From an uncultured Prevotellaceae bacterium (GTDB taxonomy: Bacteria > Bacteroidota > Bacteroidia > Bacteroidales > Bacteroidaceae): a DNA stretch of 64,000 nt. Shown in pieces: positions 63,215-64,000 of the stretch (position 1 is its first letter; each line of letters starts with the position of its first letter). The stretch covers positions 1-64,000 of the forward strand of contig OMXX01000014.1 in NCBI GenBank assembly GCA_900315105.1, written 5' to 3'. The notes under the pieces are model-generated. The model saw only the letters and a list, made by a program, of their open reading frames with translations. It did no database searches and was not told where the DNA came from. Made by a program: the position numbers and the translations under genes.

Positions 63215-64000
63215 ATGATACTCAAGAATATCTCCATATTAAACTACAAGAACATTGCGGATGCGAAGTTGGAACTCTCGCCTAAGATAAACTGCTTTAT
63301 AGGCAGTAATGGCGAGGGTAAGACGAACGTACTCGACGCTGTGCATTACATGTCTTTCTGCCGTTCCACAACTACGAACATTGATTCGAGCGTTATACGA
63401 CACAATACCGACTTCTTTATGATCAACGCTGAATACGTGACCGATTCAGGGGCTCGTGAAGAGCTTTATGCTGGAATGAAGCGTGGCACAAAGAAGCAGT
63501 TCAAAAGGAACAAGAAGGCATACAAGAAACTGGCAGAACATATCGGACTCGTACCTCTTATCATGGTATCTCCTGACGATACCGTTCTTATTCATGGCGG
63601 TAGCGAGGAGAGACGCCGTTTCCTCGACATGGTCATCTCGCAGTTTGACAACAGCTACCTTAACTCCCTCATTGCCTACAACAAGGCCCTACAACAAAGG
63701 AACGTTCTTCTCAAGCAAGATCCGGAACCAGATGCAACCATAATGGAATTATGGGAAATGGAGATGGCAAAGTATGGTGAGATTATCTATCAGAAACGTG
63801 AAGATTTCATCAAGAATTTCACTCCCGTATTCCAGTCTATTTACAGTAAGATTTCCGGGGATCACGAAAACGTTACATTGAGGTATGTATCACATTGTCA
63901 ACGTGGTCCGTTACTTGAAACTATACAGAAGAGCAGGCCTAAAGACCGTATCTTAGGCTACTCCCTTCATGGTATTCATCGCGATGACTTGGAGATGATG
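63215..64000 (+). CDS. recF: DNA replication and repair protein RecF (5' part)
   Basis: The first 262 residues of RecF, cut by the window end. RecF is an SMC-like ATPase that binds DNA at single-strand/double-strand junctions and helps load RecA at gaps. The Walker A motif is GSNGEGKTN (about 30-38), with MILKNISILNYKNIADAKLE at the start and GGSEERRRFLDMVISQFDNS and YGEIIYQKREDF further on. The sequence ends at GIHRDDLEMM, the usual lead-in to the C-terminal ATPase half. ATG at 63215 is the family start. Upstream is the GxxExxY cassette rather than its usual leader. Confidence 0.93.
   Translation, partial: MILKNISILNYKNIADAKLELSPKINCFIGSNGEGKTNVLDAVHYMSFCRSTTTNIDSSVIRHNTDFFMINAEYVTDSGAREELYAGMKRGTKKQFKRNKKAYKKLAEHIGLVPLIMVSPDDTVLIHGGSEERRRFLDMVISQFDNSYLNSLIAYNKALQQRNVLLKQDPEPDATIMELWEMEMAKYGEIIYQKREDFIKNFTPVFQSIYSKISGDHENVTLRYVSHCQRGPLLETIQKSRPKDRILGYSLHGIHRDDLEMM

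Overview
The window looks like a chromosomal segment of a Prevotella-type member of the Bacteroidales. Supporting signs are promoters of the TTTG-N19-21-TAnnTTTG type, weak Shine-Dalgarno sequences, fimbrillin-family lipoproteins, DUF3575/DUF5119 fimbrial partners, C-terminal motifs ending in NGKKVxVK and one that looks like a type IX secretion signal. I saw no rRNA or tRNA genes, no CRISPR array and no transposase.

Layout. 1-1,620 is an AT-rich block of nested inverted repeats around a decayed Bro-N (phage antirepressor-like) frame. 1,837-9,508 holds a hybrid-sensor-like histidine kinase, a secreted family PL11 rhamnogalacturonan lyase, and uxuB and uxuA for hexuronate catabolism. 9,615-11,510 (minus) is a RelA/SpoT homologue with an intact-looking hydrolase but an eroded synthetase. 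11,932-15,800 has a small lipoprotein, a secreted protein translationally coupled to a 58-residue peptide, a decayed duplicate of that pair, and an ORF6N protein. 16,431-21,606 (minus) is a fimbrial operon: DUF3575, DUF5119, fimbrillin. 22,327-31,902 (minus) encodes a 3,191-residue secreted protein with two pectin methylesterase domains. 32,457-57,040 (minus) is an apparent operon of four fimbrillin-like lipoproteins followed by a 6,406-residue protein with about 45 GGG-type repeats. 57,843-60,764 is a glycine-rich InlB-repeat protein. 60,820-64,000 is housekeeping: ribH, a TPR membrane protein and the start of recF.

Function. Two themes stand out. The first is pectin and uronate use (PL11, two CE8 domains, UxuA, UxuB, possibly sensed by the kinase). 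The second is cell-surface display (fimbrillins, giant repeat proteins).

The most unusual observation is at 62,351-63,195, between a conserved recF promoter and recF. A GxxExxY-family gene is flanked by two inverted copies of a roughly 130-nt element. Each copy folds into a closing stem with three arms, and the copies show compensatory base changes. I do not recognise this element. Other noteworthy items are a repeated structured 5' leader upstream of two unrelated genes (1,869-1,950 and 11,829-11,930), a palindromic intergenic repeat family that sits directly after stop codons and in one case lies inside the signal-peptide coding region of the 6,406-residue protein, and a set of short-word repeat tracts in intergenic DNA. 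All homology statements come from reading the sequence; no database search was run.
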